Origin: Alphaproteobacteria bacterium
GTDB lineage: Bacteria; Pseudomonadota; Alphaproteobacteria; Rhizobiales; Xanthobacteraceae
NCBI GenBank assembly: GCA_026400395.1
Contig: JAPLPD010000099.1
Location: 1-47,123 of the forward strand
Reading direction: 5' to 3'
DNA: 47,123 bases
The position numbers were made by a program, and so were the translations under genes. A model generated the notes under the pieces. That model was given only the letters and a program-made list of their open reading frames with translations, did no database searches and was not told the origin of the DNA. Below, piece after piece: positions 33,442-41,584 of this stretch. Numbering within the stretch: position 1 is the first letter of the stretch; each line of letters starts with the position of its first letter.

Positions 33442-35040
33442 ATGCAAGAGAATTTCCGCCAATTCCTCGACCGGCTGCGGCAGGCCGGCGAGCTTGTGGA
33501 CCTGCGCCAGCCGGTCGATATCCGGCACATTTCGACTCTGGTCGATCAGGCCAAGACCGCGCTCTATTTCCACAATGTCATCGGCTACGACGTACCGGTT
33601 GTGTCGGGCATCGTCCGCACCAAAGAACGCGCCACGATGTCGATGGGCTGCCAGACCTTCGGCGAGATCGAGCACAAGCTCGCCGCCGCCATCGCAAAGC
33701 CGATCTCGCCGAAGTACGTGCAGGGTTCGCCGACACGCGAAGTCGTGATGGAAGGCGACGACGTCGACCTGTTCAAACTGCCTATCCCGATGTCGTCGAT
33801 CTACGACGGCGGCCCGATGATCACCGCAGGGCTCGTGATGGCGAAGGATCCCGAACTCGGCATCAACAGCGGCGTCTATCGGCTTATCGTCAAGGAAAAG
33901 GCGCTCACTGGCATCGACATAGTCACGCCGAACAACATGCGCCTGTTCGCCCAGCGCGCGCTTGAGCGCGGCGAACCGCTGCCGATCTCGATCTCGATCG
34001 GAACGCACCCCTTCGAGTTTGCGGGCGCAGGCTTCCGTGCGCCGCTCGGCGTGGACGAGATGGGCATCGCCGGCGGACTTCGCGGCGAGGCGGTGCAGCT
34101 TGCGCCCTGCTCCACCATCGACGTGCCTTACATCGCCGACGCCGAGATCGTGCTGGAGGCCGAAATCTTGCCGACCGGCTGGACCTGGCCGGAGGGCCGG
34201 TTCGGCGAGTTCACGCGGCTGATGGGCGGGCTGCACTGGAACCCGCTTGTGCGCATCAAGGCCGTCGCGATGCGCAAGGACGCGGTCTACTACAACCTGC
34301 ACATGCCGTGGGAGAACACCTGGCTCGCGGCGCCGACGCGCTACACCGCGATCCGGCAGGCGCTGAAGACCGCCAACGTGCAGGTCACCGGCCTCAACGT
34401 CACGCTCGGCGGCTGCGCCTTCTGGCACGCGGTGGTGCAGATCAAGAAGGGCGCGGCCGGCGACGGCAAGAACGCGCTGCTCGCGGCACTGTCGGTGATG
34501 GACCTCAAGCATGTCGTGGTGATCGACGACGACATCGACATCAACAATCCCGACGACGTCGAATGGGCGATTGCCACGCGCGTCCAGGGTGACAAGGACA
34601 TCATGATCATTCCAGGCGCGCGGGCGAAGCCGCTTGACCCGAGCCTGCTGCAAGGCGCCGGCGTCGTGCCGATCGGCACGAAAGTCGGAATCGACGCGAC
34701 GATGCCGGAGCACATTCCGAAGGAGCATTACGAGCGCATCACCTACGCCTATGCCGACACCGCGAAGGTGGCCGATTACGTCAAGGGCAAGACGGACAGC
34801 GCCGGCAAGCACGGCGCCGGCCCCGAGATCGAAGCGCTGGGGGTGAAAATCCTCGCCGCTATCGACAAGGAGCCGCTGTACTACACCGACATCGCCGAGC
34901 GGTTCGCGGATTATGACTTCAACACCGTGGCGCGGGCGATCGGCTATCTGCACCAGACCGAAAAGCTGTGGCAGGACCCGAAGGGCAAGATGTGCGTGCG
35001 CGGCAGCAAATTCGCGGCGGTGCTGCCGGCGAAGAAGTAA
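33442..35040 (+). CDS. UbiD family (prenylated-FMN-dependent) decarboxylase
   Basis: 532-residue UbiD/Fdc-type reversible decarboxylase. N-terminal NFRQFLDRLRQAGELVDLRQPVD, the prFMN-binding region GINSGVYRLIVKEKALTGIDI, and the catalytic glutamate expected in WPEGRFGEFTRLMGG are present, as is the segment VDEMGIAGGLRGEAVQLAPC. These enzymes decarboxylate aromatic or alpha,beta-unsaturated acids, using cofactor made by UbiX, which is not in the window. GGAGA at 33429-33433 supports the ATG at 33442. Downstream are an amidohydrolase and a dihydroxyphthalate decarboxylase-like gene on the same strand, suggesting aromatic acid catabolism. Confidence 0.93.
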   Translation: MQENFRQFLDRLRQAGELVDLRQPVDIRHISTLVDQAKTALYFHNVIGYDVPVVSGIVRTKERATMSMGCQTFGEIEHKLAAAIAKPISPKYVQGSPTREVVMEGDDVDLFKLPIPMSSIYDGGPMITAGLVMAKDPELGINSGVYRLIVKEKALTGIDIVTPNNMRLFAQRALERGEPLPISISIGTHPFEFAGAGFRAPLGVDEMGIAGGLRGEAVQLAPCSTIDVPYIADAEIVLEAEILPTGWTWPEGRFGEFTRLMGGLHWNPLVRIKAVAMRKDAVYYNLHMPWENTWLAAPTRYTAIRQALKTANVQVTGLNVTLGGCAFWHAVVQIKKGAAGDGKNALLAALSVMDLKHVVVIDDDIDINNPDDVEWAIATRVQGDKDIMIIPGARAKPLDPSLLQGAGVVPIGTKVGIDATMPEHIPKEHYERITYAYADTAKVADYVKGKTDSAGKHGAGPEIEALGVKILAAIDKEPLYYTDIAERFADYDFNTVARAIGYLHQTEKLWQDPKGKMCVRGSKFAAVLPAKK

Positions 35041-35076
35041 GCGTGCATTCAACCTTGCGCATGCAGCGAGCACGTT

Positions 35077-35172
35077 CCCTCCCCCGCTCGCGGGGGAGGG
35101 TTAGGGAGAGGGACTGACGAACTCAGGCGATGCGGACCCCCTCTCCACCTCTCCCCCGCAAGCGGGGGAGAG
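35077..35172. repeat. Dispersed palindromic repeat, family C (CCCTCCCCCG type)
   Basis: Two GC hairpins, CCCTCCCCCG-CTCG-CGGGGGAGGG at 35077-35100 and CTCTCCCCCGCAAGCGGGGGAGAG at its right end, arranged as an inverted pair with GGGAGAGGG facing CCCTCTCC between them. It lies just after ubiD, so the left hairpin could also stop transcription. Confidence 0.8.
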
Positions 35173-35219
35173 TGCAGGCAATGCCCTTTGCAAGCTCCCT
35201 ACAGACAGACAAACCGAAC

Positions 35220-36068
35220 ATGATCATCGACACCCACTGCCACGTCATCGCCACCGACACCAAGAAATACCCGCTCAAGCCTTTGTTCGGGAAACAGTCG
35301 GCATGGTCGGCCGAGCATCCGCTCGACTATCCCGACATGGTGGCCGCCGACAAAGCCGCCGGCGTGGCGAAGGCCGTGCTGGTGCAGGCGTCGTCGGCCT
35401 ACGGCTCCGACAATTCCTACGTCGCGGATTCGGTGGCGGCGCATCCGGAGCTCTTCACCGGCATATTCTCGATCGACGTGGTGGCGCCCGATGCCGTCTT
35501 GAAGATGAAGCACTGGATGGGCAAGGGCCTGACCGGCATGCGCATCTTCACATCGGGCTCGACCCACGCCGAGCAGGAGACCTTCTTCGCCGACGCGGCG
35601 GCCTTCCCGGTCTGGCAATACGCCAGCGACGAGGGACTGTCGGTCTGCATGCAGATGCGGATCGTCGGACTGCCGCTCTTGGAAACCGTCATCCAGAGAT
35701 TTCCGAAGGTCCGCATCATCCTCGACCACTTCGCCCGCGCCGAGGCCGCCGAGGGCGCGCCGTTTCCCTCCGCCGCGCCGCTGTGGGCGCTGGCAAAATA
35801 TCCGAACGTCTATCTCAAGCTCACTCACCGGCCCATCGAGCAATCGGTTATGGGCCAGTCGACGCCGAGGGCGTTCCTCGGCAAGGCCGTCGGCGAGTTC
35901 GGCGCGAGCCGGATCTGCTGGGGTTCCAACTTTCCGGCGGCCAAGCCGCCACTGCCGGAACTGATCGAGATGGCCCGCAAGGCCCTCGATTTCCTGCCGC
36001 AAGACGATCAAGATCAAATCTTCTACAAGACCGCGCTGGCCCTCTATCCGGCGCTGAACAACAACTGA
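35220..36068 (+). CDS. Amidohydrolase 2 (ACMSD/LigJ-like) family protein
   Basis: 282-residue TIM-barrel metal hydrolase. The N-terminal metal motif is IIDTHCHV; further metal or catalytic histidines fit IILDHFARAE and LKLTHRP, and the last strand holds RICWGSNFPAAKP, where the usual catalytic Asp position reads Asn (GSNFP rather than GSDFP). Members decarboxylate or hydrolyse aromatic-derived acids such as 2-amino-3-carboxymuconate semialdehyde or 2-pyrone-4,6-dicarboxylate. The start at 35220 follows a repeat; ATG at 35181 is possible but its N-terminus is unlike the family. Confidence 0.88.
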   Translation: MIIDTHCHVIATDTKKYPLKPLFGKQSAWSAEHPLDYPDMVAADKAAGVAKAVLVQASSAYGSDNSYVADSVAAHPELFTGIFSIDVVAPDAVLKMKHWMGKGLTGMRIFTSGSTHAEQETFFADAAAFPVWQYASDEGLSVCMQMRIVGLPLLETVIQRFPKVRIILDHFARAEAAEGAPFPSAAPLWALAKYPNVYLKLTHRPIEQSVMGQSTPRAFLGKAVGEFGASRICWGSNFPAAKPPLPELIEMARKALDFLPQDDQDQIFYKTALALYPALNNN

Positions 36069-36073
36069 CCTCG

Positions 36074-36171
36074 TCACTCCGGGGCCCGAGCGCGGCGAGG
36101 AGCCCGGAATACAGCGACCAGGTCGCTCATCTGGATTCCGGGCTCGCCGCTTTCGCGGCGCCCCGGAATGA
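36074..36171. repeat. Dispersed palindromic repeat, family A, copy 2
   Basis: Bounded by TCACTCCGG and CCGGAATGA with the shared CTGGATTCCGGGCTCGCCGC right arm; the left arm is diverged compared with copies 3 and 4. It lies between the amidohydrolase and Pht5-like genes. Confidence 0.75.
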
Positions 36172-36207
36172 CGCAGAATTGGCCGATAACCAAATGGGAG
36201 TGACGCC

Positions 36208-37107
36208 GTGCTGACCCGTCCCGACAAGATGAAGCTCCACACGCTGCTCGGCAGCTATCCCAACGCGGTCGCACTGAAAGACGGGCGGGTGAAGTCCGAC
36301 CTGATCGAATTCGATTTTCCGGATTACCCGGTGCCGAACCGCGGCTTCAAGCCGATGGTGCGCGAACACAAATTTGACTGCGGCGAGCTCGCCATCGTGA
36401 CGTTCCTGCAGGCCCGCGAGTTTGGCCTGCCCTACACGCTGCTGCCGGCCACGGTGGTCGGGCGCGGGCAGCTTCACACCGTCGCCTACAACTCCGAGCG
36501 CGGTCCGATGAAGCCGTCCGATCTCAACGGCAAAAAATTCGGCGTCCGCTCCTACACGCAGACCACTGGCATCTGGGTGCGCGGCATCCTGGCCGAGAGT
36601 TACGGCGTCGACTGGTCCAAGGTGGAAATCACCACCATGGAGGACCCGCATGTGGCGCAGTACAAGGACCCATCGTTCGTCAAGCGCGCGCCGGAGAGCA
36701 AGCAGTTGCCGCAAATGCTGATCGACGGCGAACTCGGCGCCGCCCTAATCGGCGACAAGTTCCCCGATCCGCGCTTCAAGACGCTGGTGCCGGACGCCGA
36801 GAACGCCAACAAGACCTGGGCGGCGGAACACGGCGGCGTCGCGATCAACCACATGGTGGTGGTGCGCGACACGATCGCGAAGGATCGCCCCGACGTGGTC
36901 GAGGAGCTTTTCCGCTGTGTTAAGGCGGCGCGCGATCTCGACACCACGGCGCCGAAGGGCGTGCAGGACCCGTTCCGGTTCAACGTCGAGGCCAACCGCG
37001 CGGCGCTCGAGCGGGTCATCGACTACTCGCTCAAGCAGCAGATGATCACCAAGAAGGTCACGGTGGACGAGTTGTTCAACGACTTCACGCGCAAGCTCGG
37101 CGCATGA
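36208..37107 (+). CDS. 4,5-dihydroxyphthalate decarboxylase-like / periplasmic-binding-fold protein
   Basis: 299-residue protein resembling Pht5-type 4,5-dihydroxyphthalate decarboxylases, which have a type 2 periplasmic-binding-protein fold but no signal peptide, as here. Segments GRVKSDLIEFDFPDYPVPNRGFKPMVREHKFDCGELAIVTFLQAREFG and KKFGVRSYTQTTGIWVRGILAESYGVDWSKVEI are characteristic. GGGAG at 36196-36200 supports the GTG at 36208; the ATG at 36229 is the alternative. It overlaps the next receptor gene by ATGA at 37104-37107. Decarboxylase activity is known only for some members, so the substrate stays open. Confidence 0.83.
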   Translation: MLTRPDKMKLHTLLGSYPNAVALKDGRVKSDLIEFDFPDYPVPNRGFKPMVREHKFDCGELAIVTFLQAREFGLPYTLLPATVVGRGQLHTVAYNSERGPMKPSDLNGKKFGVRSYTQTTGIWVRGILAESYGVDWSKVEITTMEDPHVAQYKDPSFVKRAPESKQLPQMLIDGELGAALIGDKFPDPRFKTLVPDAENANKTWAAEHGGVAINHMVVVRDTIAKDRPDVVEELFRCVKAARDLDTTAPKGVQDPFRFNVEANRAALERVIDYSLKQQMITKKVTVDELFNDFTRKLGA

Positions 37108-38195
37108 CCATGCGAACGCCGCAGCTCAGCCGTCATTCCGGACGCCGCGAAGCGGCGATCCGGAATCCAGATGCCAATTCTGAATATATTTCTGGATTCC
37201 GGGCTCGCGCTGTCGCGCGCCCCGGAATGACAGCGCTGGGTATCGTTGTCCTCTCGTTGGCATGGTTGTTCGCGACGCCTCCCGCGCAGGCGCAAAGCGA
37301 CTTCCCCAACCGCCCGGTGAAGATCGTCGTTCCCTTCCCGGCCGGTGGCCCGACCGACGTGAACATGCGGATCGTCGGGCAGAAGCTTTCGGAACTATGG
37401 GGCCAGGGCGTGGTGATCGAGAACCGCCCCGGCGCCAACACCGGCATCGGCGCGCAGATGGTGGCGAAGTCGCCAGCCGATGGCTACACGCTGCTCGCCG
37501 CGATGGACACCACGCTCGTGATGAACCCGGCGACCGGCGCGTCGATGAACTACGATCCGTTCAAGGATTTCGCCGCCATCACGCTCACGGCGAAGAACAC
37601 CTCGCTGCTCACGGTGCGGGCAAGCGACGGACCAAAGACTATCGGCGAGCTGATCGCCCGCGCCAAGGCCAGCGACAAGAAGCTCAACTACGGCGCCGGC
37701 ATCACCATCACGCGGCTTGCCGGCGCGACCTTCGCCAAGGCCGCAGGCATTCAGGTTCAACTCATCCCCTACAAAGGAAGCTCCGAGGTGGAGCAGGGCC
37801 TGCTCACCGGCAGCGTCGATTTCATCGTCGACGGCATCGCGCCGAGCCTGCCTCTGATCAACAGCGGCCAGTTCCGGCCGCTCGCCAAGCTCAACAACCG
37901 CGCGCTGCCGGCCCTGCCCGAACTTAAGCCGCTTGCGGAGGCGTCGGGCCTCGCCATCGAGGAGATGTCGAGCTGGATCGGCCTTGTTGCCCCGGCCGGG
38001 ACGCCGCCGGCGATCGTGCAGAAAATCCAAACCGACGTGGTGCGCGCCATGGCCGATGCCGCGGTGGCCGACCGGCTGGAGAAGGCCGGCATCCTCGCGG
38101 TGACGACGACACCGGCGGAGTTCGAGACCTACTTCCGCGACGAGGCGGCGCGCTGGGCCAAGGTCTATAAGGAAAGCGGGATTACGCTCGACTGA
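37104..38195 (+). CDS. Bug/TctC family receptor (4 of 6), signal-peptide region interrupted by a repeat
   Basis: Family body is complete: FPNRPVKIVVPFPAGGPTDVNMRIVGQKL, VIENRPGANTGIGAQMVAKSPADGYTLL, LIPYKGSSEVEQGLLTGSVDFIVDGIAPSLPLI. The frame opens at 37104 (overlapping the upstream stop, ATGA) with MTMRTPQLS, a plausible n-region, then runs through a family A repeat (37133-37230) in frame, and resumes with ALGIVVLSLAWLFATPPAQA, a normal h-region and cleavage site. The repeat also supplies an ATG at 37227 in its terminal GGAATGA, from which a standard 22-residue signal peptide would start, though without a clear ribosome-binding site. Which start is used cannot be decided from sequence. Confidence 0.88.
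   Translation: MTMRTPQLSRHSGRREAAIRNPDANSEYISGFRARAVARPGMTALGIVVLSLAWLFATPPAQAQSDFPNRPVKIVVPFPAGGPTDVNMRIVGQKLSELWGQGVVIENRPGANTGIGAQMVAKSPADGYTLLAAMDTTLVMNPATGASMNYDPFKDFAAITLTAKNTSLLTVRASDGPKTIGELIARAKASDKKLNYGAGITITRLAGATFAKAAGIQVQLIPYKGSSEVEQGLLTGSVDFIVDGIAPSLPLINSGQFRPLAKLNNRALPALPELKPLAEASGLAIEEMSSWIGLVAPAGTPPAIVQKIQTDVVRAMADAAVADRLEKAGILAVTTTPAEFETYFRDEAARWAKVYKESGITLD
37133..37230. repeat. Dispersed palindromic repeat, family A, copy 3
   Basis: 98 bp bounded by TCATTCCGG and CCGGAATGA, with GGCGATCCGGAATCCAGA facing TCTGGATTCCGGGCTCGC. This copy lies inside the 5' end of the receptor reading frame, separating a short basic segment from the hydrophobic core of the signal peptide. Confidence 0.88.
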
Positions 38196-38206
38196 AACGC
38201 GCTTTG

Positions 38207-38307
38207 TCATTCCGGACGCCGCAAAGCGGCGATCCGGAGCCAGAGCCAAGCACCGTGCTACAATCGGAATTCCAGGCTCGCGGGCTTCGCCCGCGAGCCT
38301 GGAATGA
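38207..38307. repeat. Dispersed palindromic repeat, family A, copy 4
   Basis: 101 bp bounded by TCATTCCGG and TGGAATGA, with the inner hairpin CTCGCGGGC-TTC-GCCCGCGAG. It lies between the receptor gene and the isomerase-like gene. Confidence 0.82.
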
Positions 38308-38331
38308 CAACCGGGGAACGGAGGGAGCGCG

Positions 38332-39093
38332 ATGAATGTGATGCCCACCATTGGCAAGGACAGCGCCGCGATGACACAACCGCGCGTTCGGGTCGGCCTC
38401 ATCATCCCCTCGGTGAACACCTTCAGCGAGCCGCAGTTCAACCATTTCGCGCCGGACGGCATGGGCATCCATGTCGCCCGCGCGCGGGTCGCCGGCGAGT
38501 GGAAGCGGCCGCTGCCGGAAATGAAGGGCGAGATCGCCGACGCGGCTAAGCTGCTTTCGGACGCGCATCCCGACGTCATCGTGTTTCACTGCACCGACAC
38601 CTCGATGACCCAGGGGCCGCAGGGCGAGGGCAAGATCCTCGACATCGTCGAGGATGCGACCGGCATCGACGCGATGGCGACCAGCCGGCTGGTGCTCGAC
38701 GCGATGGAAACGCTCGGCATGAAGAAGGTGGTGCTGCTCACCCCATACAAGAGCAACAAGCCGGTGATCGACTATCTCACCGCGGCCGGCATAACCGTGG
38801 TGGCGGATGTGGCGCTCAAGCTCGAAGCCTCGAACTTCGGCAGCGTGACGCCGCAGGACTGGGCGCGGCTCGCCCAGGAGAACGACCGGCCCGACGCCGA
38901 CGGCATATTCCTGAGCTGCACCAATACGCGGCAGATCGAGGCGATCGCCGACATCGAGACCCTGCTCGGCAAGCCTGTGGTCAACAGCAACCAGGCGGTG
39001 CTGTGGGGTGCGATGAAGCGGCTCAGCGCCAAGGTCGGCAAGGTGAAGCCGATGCCGGAGCTGGGACGGCTGATGGCGAGCTTGAACGGCTAA
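38332..39093 (+). CDS. Maleate isomerase / arylmalonate decarboxylase family protein (paralogue 1)
   Basis: 253-residue Asp/Glu racemase-superfamily protein. RVGLIIPSVNTFSEPQFNHFAP matches the N-terminal strand of maleate isomerases. Two cysteines sit in the paired active-site positions, in IVFHCTDTSMTQGP and GIFLSCTNTRQIEAI. Having both cysteines favours isomerase or racemase chemistry over arylmalonate decarboxylase, which keeps one. Maleate to fumarate is the family's best-known reaction. An internal ATG 13 codons on (MTQPRVRVGL) could be the true start. It lies between two receptor genes; a second paralogue is at 41585. Confidence 0.86.
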   Translation: MNVMPTIGKDSAAMTQPRVRVGLIIPSVNTFSEPQFNHFAPDGMGIHVARARVAGEWKRPLPEMKGEIADAAKLLSDAHPDVIVFHCTDTSMTQGPQGEGKILDIVEDATGIDAMATSRLVLDAMETLGMKKVVLLTPYKSNKPVIDYLTAAGITVVADVALKLEASNFGSVTPQDWARLAQENDRPDADGIFLSCTNTRQIEAIADIETLLGKPVVNSNQAVLWGAMKRLSAKVGKVKPMPELGRLMASLNG

Positions 39094-39105
39094 GATAAGG
39101 ACCGA

Positions 39106-39215
39106 ACCTCATCCTGAGGAGCATCGCGAAGCGATGCGTCTCGAAGGATGAGCTACAAGGCAACCGTCGCCCATCCATCGAGACGCGGCCTGCGGCCGCT
39201 CTTCAGGATGAGGTC
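39106..39215. repeat. Dispersed palindromic repeat, family D (CCTCATCCTGAGGAGC type), copy 1
   Basis: About 110 bp from CCTCATCCTGAGGAGC to CTTCAGGATGAGGT, with inner hairpins ATCGCGAAGCGAT and GCGGCCTGCGGCCGC, and facing CGTCTCGAAGGATGAG and CATCGAGACGCG segments. It fills the gap upstream of the next receptor gene. Confidence 0.82.
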
Positions 39216-39243
39216 CGGACAAGAAGTGACAAGGGAGGCGACA

Positions 39244-40209
39244 ATGAAGGTTCGCATACTTGGTTTACTCGCGACGCTGGCGATGATCGCTTTTCCAGCG
39301 CCATCGTTCGCCCAATCCTACCCCAATCGCGCGATCACCATGATCGTGCCGTTCGCGCCGGGCGGACCGGCCGACGTGCTCGGCCGCCTGATCGGTCAGA
39401 AGATGGCCGAGGATCTCGGCCAGCAGGTCATCATCGACAACCGGCCCGGCGCCAACACCATCATCGGCGCGCAGGCTGTCGCGAAGGCCAAGCCGGACGG
39501 CTACACGATCCTGCTCGCCATCGACGGAACGCTGGTAATGAACCCGTTCCTCTACAGCAAGCTCAGCTACGACCCGTTCAAGGACTTCGAGCCGGTGGCG
39601 CTGGTGGCGCACATCCCGTCAGTGTTCGAGGCCAACATCAAGATGCCCGCCAATTCGGTGAAGGAGGTCATCGAGCTCGCCAAGGCCAAGCCCGGCGAGT
39701 TGATGATCGGCGTCAGCACGCCGACATCGCAGGTGATCGCGAGCCTGTTCAACCAGATGGCCGGCGTGAACCTGACGCAGGTGCCCTACAAGGGTGGCAC
39801 CACGCAGATCACGGGCATTCTCGCCGGAGACATCCCGCTTGGCATGGAAAGCGCCAACGTGGCGTTGCCGCTGTGGCGGGACGGCAAGATCAAAATTCTA
39901 GGCCTCACCGGCGGCGACCGCCTGACCATCGCGCCCGAACTGCCGACCATCGGCGAGACCATCCCGGGCTTCAATCTCGGCATCTGGCAGAGCGTGGTCG
40001 TGCCGGCCGGCACACCGAAGGATATCGTCGCGCGCCTCTACGCTTCGCTTGCCAAGGTGATGGCGATGGAGGACGTGAAGAAGCGCCTGCTCGATTCAGG
40101 CATCGAGCCGACCATCAGCAAGAGCCCGGAGGAGTTCGGCGCGTTCATCAAGGCGCAGGCCGAAATCCGCGAGAAGGTGATCAAGTCGGTCGGCATGAAG
40201 CTGGATTAG
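39244..40209 (+). CDS. Bug/TctC family receptor (5 of 6)
   Basis: 321-residue receptor. Sec signal peptide MKVRILGLLATLAMIAFPAP with cleavage after SFA. Family segments: ITMIVPFAPGGPADVLGRLIGQKM, VIIDNRPGANTIIGAQAVAKAKPDGYTILLAIDGTL, QVPYKGGTTQITGILAGDIPLG. A GGGAGG run about 8 bases upstream supports the ATG at 39244. It follows the maleate isomerase-like gene on the same strand, which suggests that a dicarboxylate is the ligand. Confidence 0.93.
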   Translation: MKVRILGLLATLAMIAFPAPSFAQSYPNRAITMIVPFAPGGPADVLGRLIGQKMAEDLGQQVIIDNRPGANTIIGAQAVAKAKPDGYTILLAIDGTLVMNPFLYSKLSYDPFKDFEPVALVAHIPSVFEANIKMPANSVKEVIELAKAKPGELMIGVSTPTSQVIASLFNQMAGVNLTQVPYKGGTTQITGILAGDIPLGMESANVALPLWRDGKIKILGLTGGDRLTIAPELPTIGETIPGFNLGIWQSVVVPAGTPKDIVARLYASLAKVMAMEDVKKRLLDSGIEPTISKSPEEFGAFIKAQAEIREKVIKSVGMKLD

Positions 40210-40268
40210 AGTTTCGTTCGCAGCCACCGATACGCGGCCGTCACCCGCGGGCACCCGCGGGTCCATCC

Positions 40269-40312
40269 CTCTTCGCAAGAAGCTGGATTGCCGGGTCGAG
40301 CCCGGCAATGAC
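40269..40312. repeat. Short inverted repeat (TTGCCGGG/CCCGGCAA)
   Basis: ATTGCCGGG-TCGAG-CCCGGCAATGACG forms a 9-bp stem; it resembles half of a family A/B type dispersed element. It lies between two convergent genes and could serve as a bidirectional terminator. Confidence 0.6.
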
Positions 40313-40335
40313 GCGGAGATTTTGTCGGCGGTGGA

Positions 40336-41493
40336 CTACCCCTTCCGCTTGGTGCGGATACCCATGCGCTCAAGGCGCGGCAGCACCTCGTCGCAGAAGT
40401 ACGGCAGTTCCTTGAGGTAGTTCACGAACGAGAAGCCGATGCCGCGCAGGCCGGCGCGGCTGAGATCGGCCAGCGTGTTGGCGATGCGATCGGGGTCGCC
40501 CACCATCAGCAGGCCGCCCATGCCGTGGGCGTAGTGGTGGCGCTGCTTCTGGAACTCCTCCTCGCCGACGGTCGCCGGCGAAATGTTCTTCTTGCCGAGA
40601 ATGCCGTCGACCGCCGACCAGTCGCCGTTCTCGATGGTGGCGTAGTGGTAATACTCCTCGGCCTCCTTCTGCGTCGGCCGGCAGGTGACCACTCCCACCG
40701 CGTAGACGTCGAGTTCCTTGTTCTGGGCCGCGGCCTCGTCCTTGGCCGCCTGAACGAGCGTCCGGGTCTTGTCCATCGAGGTGCGGTCGGCCTGGGTGAA
40801 GAAGGCGTCGCAGTTGCGGATCGCAAAGCCGCGGCCGGTCGCCGACGCGCCGGCGTTCATGATCAGAGGACGCGAGCCGCCGTAGGGCTTGGGCTTCGAC
40901 CGCACGTTCTTGAGCTTGATGAACTGGCCGTTGTATTCAAAATCGTCCTGCGGACCCCACGCCAGCTTCACCGCGTCGATCCATTCCTGGGCGTAGTCGT
41001 AGCGCGAATCGTGGTCGCGCTGCGAGACGCCGAACATCTGGAACTCATCCTCGTTCCAGCCGACCACGATGTTCAGTCCGAAGCGGCCTTGGCCAACATG
41101 GTCCGCCGTGACGAACTGCTTGGCCGCGATCAGCGGATGGAACAGCGGCGCATGCACCGTGCCGAACACGATCAGCCGCTTGGTGTGCGCGAGCAGGCCG
41201 GTGGCCCAGGTGATGGTCTCGAGCGAGGTGCCCATGTAGTCGGTGTCGCCGCCGTAGCCCTTCCAGCGCCCGACCGGAAGCATGAACTCGATGCCGGCGG
41301 CGTCCGACATCTTGGCCAGCGCCAGATTGTCCTCCCAGCTGCCGGTCCAGCGCTCGGGAACCAGCGTCACGGCGCGGCCCGACGAGCAGTTCGCGCCAAA
41401 CAGGCCGATCTTGAGCGTGTTTTCGTTGTACATGGCCATGCGATCGCGCATGGAAGCACGCGGAGCCGCGGCGGCTTTGGTCATGTCGTTCAC
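40336..41493 (-). CDS. LLM class flavin-dependent monooxygenase
   Basis: 385-residue luciferase-like TIM-barrel monooxygenase using reduced FMN. Landmarks: LKIGLFGANCSSGRAVTLVPERWTGSWEDNLALAKMSDAAGIEFMLPVGRWKGYGG, HPLIAAKQFVTADHVGQGRFGLNIVVGWNEDEFQMFG, and GLLMVGDPDRIANTLADLSRAGLRGIGFSFVNYLKELPYF. It resembles RutA/SfnG/NTA-monooxygenase-type enzymes that open N- or S-containing compounds. GGTGGAG at about 41498-41504 favours the GTG at 41493; the ATG at 41484 is the alternative. The partner flavin reductase is not in the window. Confidence 0.9.
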   Translation of the reverse strand: MNDMTKAAAAPRASMRDRMAMYNENTLKIGLFGANCSSGRAVTLVPERWTGSWEDNLALAKMSDAAGIEFMLPVGRWKGYGGDTDYMGTSLETITWATGLLAHTKRLIVFGTVHAPLFHPLIAAKQFVTADHVGQGRFGLNIVVGWNEDEFQMFGVSQRDHDSRYDYAQEWIDAVKLAWGPQDDFEYNGQFIKLKNVRSKPKPYGGSRPLIMNAGASATGRGFAIRNCDAFFTQADRTSMDKTRTLVQAAKDEAAAQNKELDVYAVGVVTCRPTQKEAEEYYHYATIENGDWSAVDGILGKKNISPATVGEEEFQKQRHHYAHGMGGLLMVGDPDRIANTLADLSRAGLRGIGFSFVNYLKELPYFCDEVLPRLERMGIRTKRKG

Positions 41494-41584
41494 TGGCACT
41501 CCACCCTGGGCTCCCGATCGCCCGGCCATTATAGCCCTGCGCCACCAGCGTCGGTAGCGATCCCGCAACGCGCATTGCGATAGA

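Noticed and set aside
37133-37230. Insertion sequence
   Set aside because: Only 98 bp, palindromic, no transposase and no clear target duplication; it matches other dispersed repeat copies instead.
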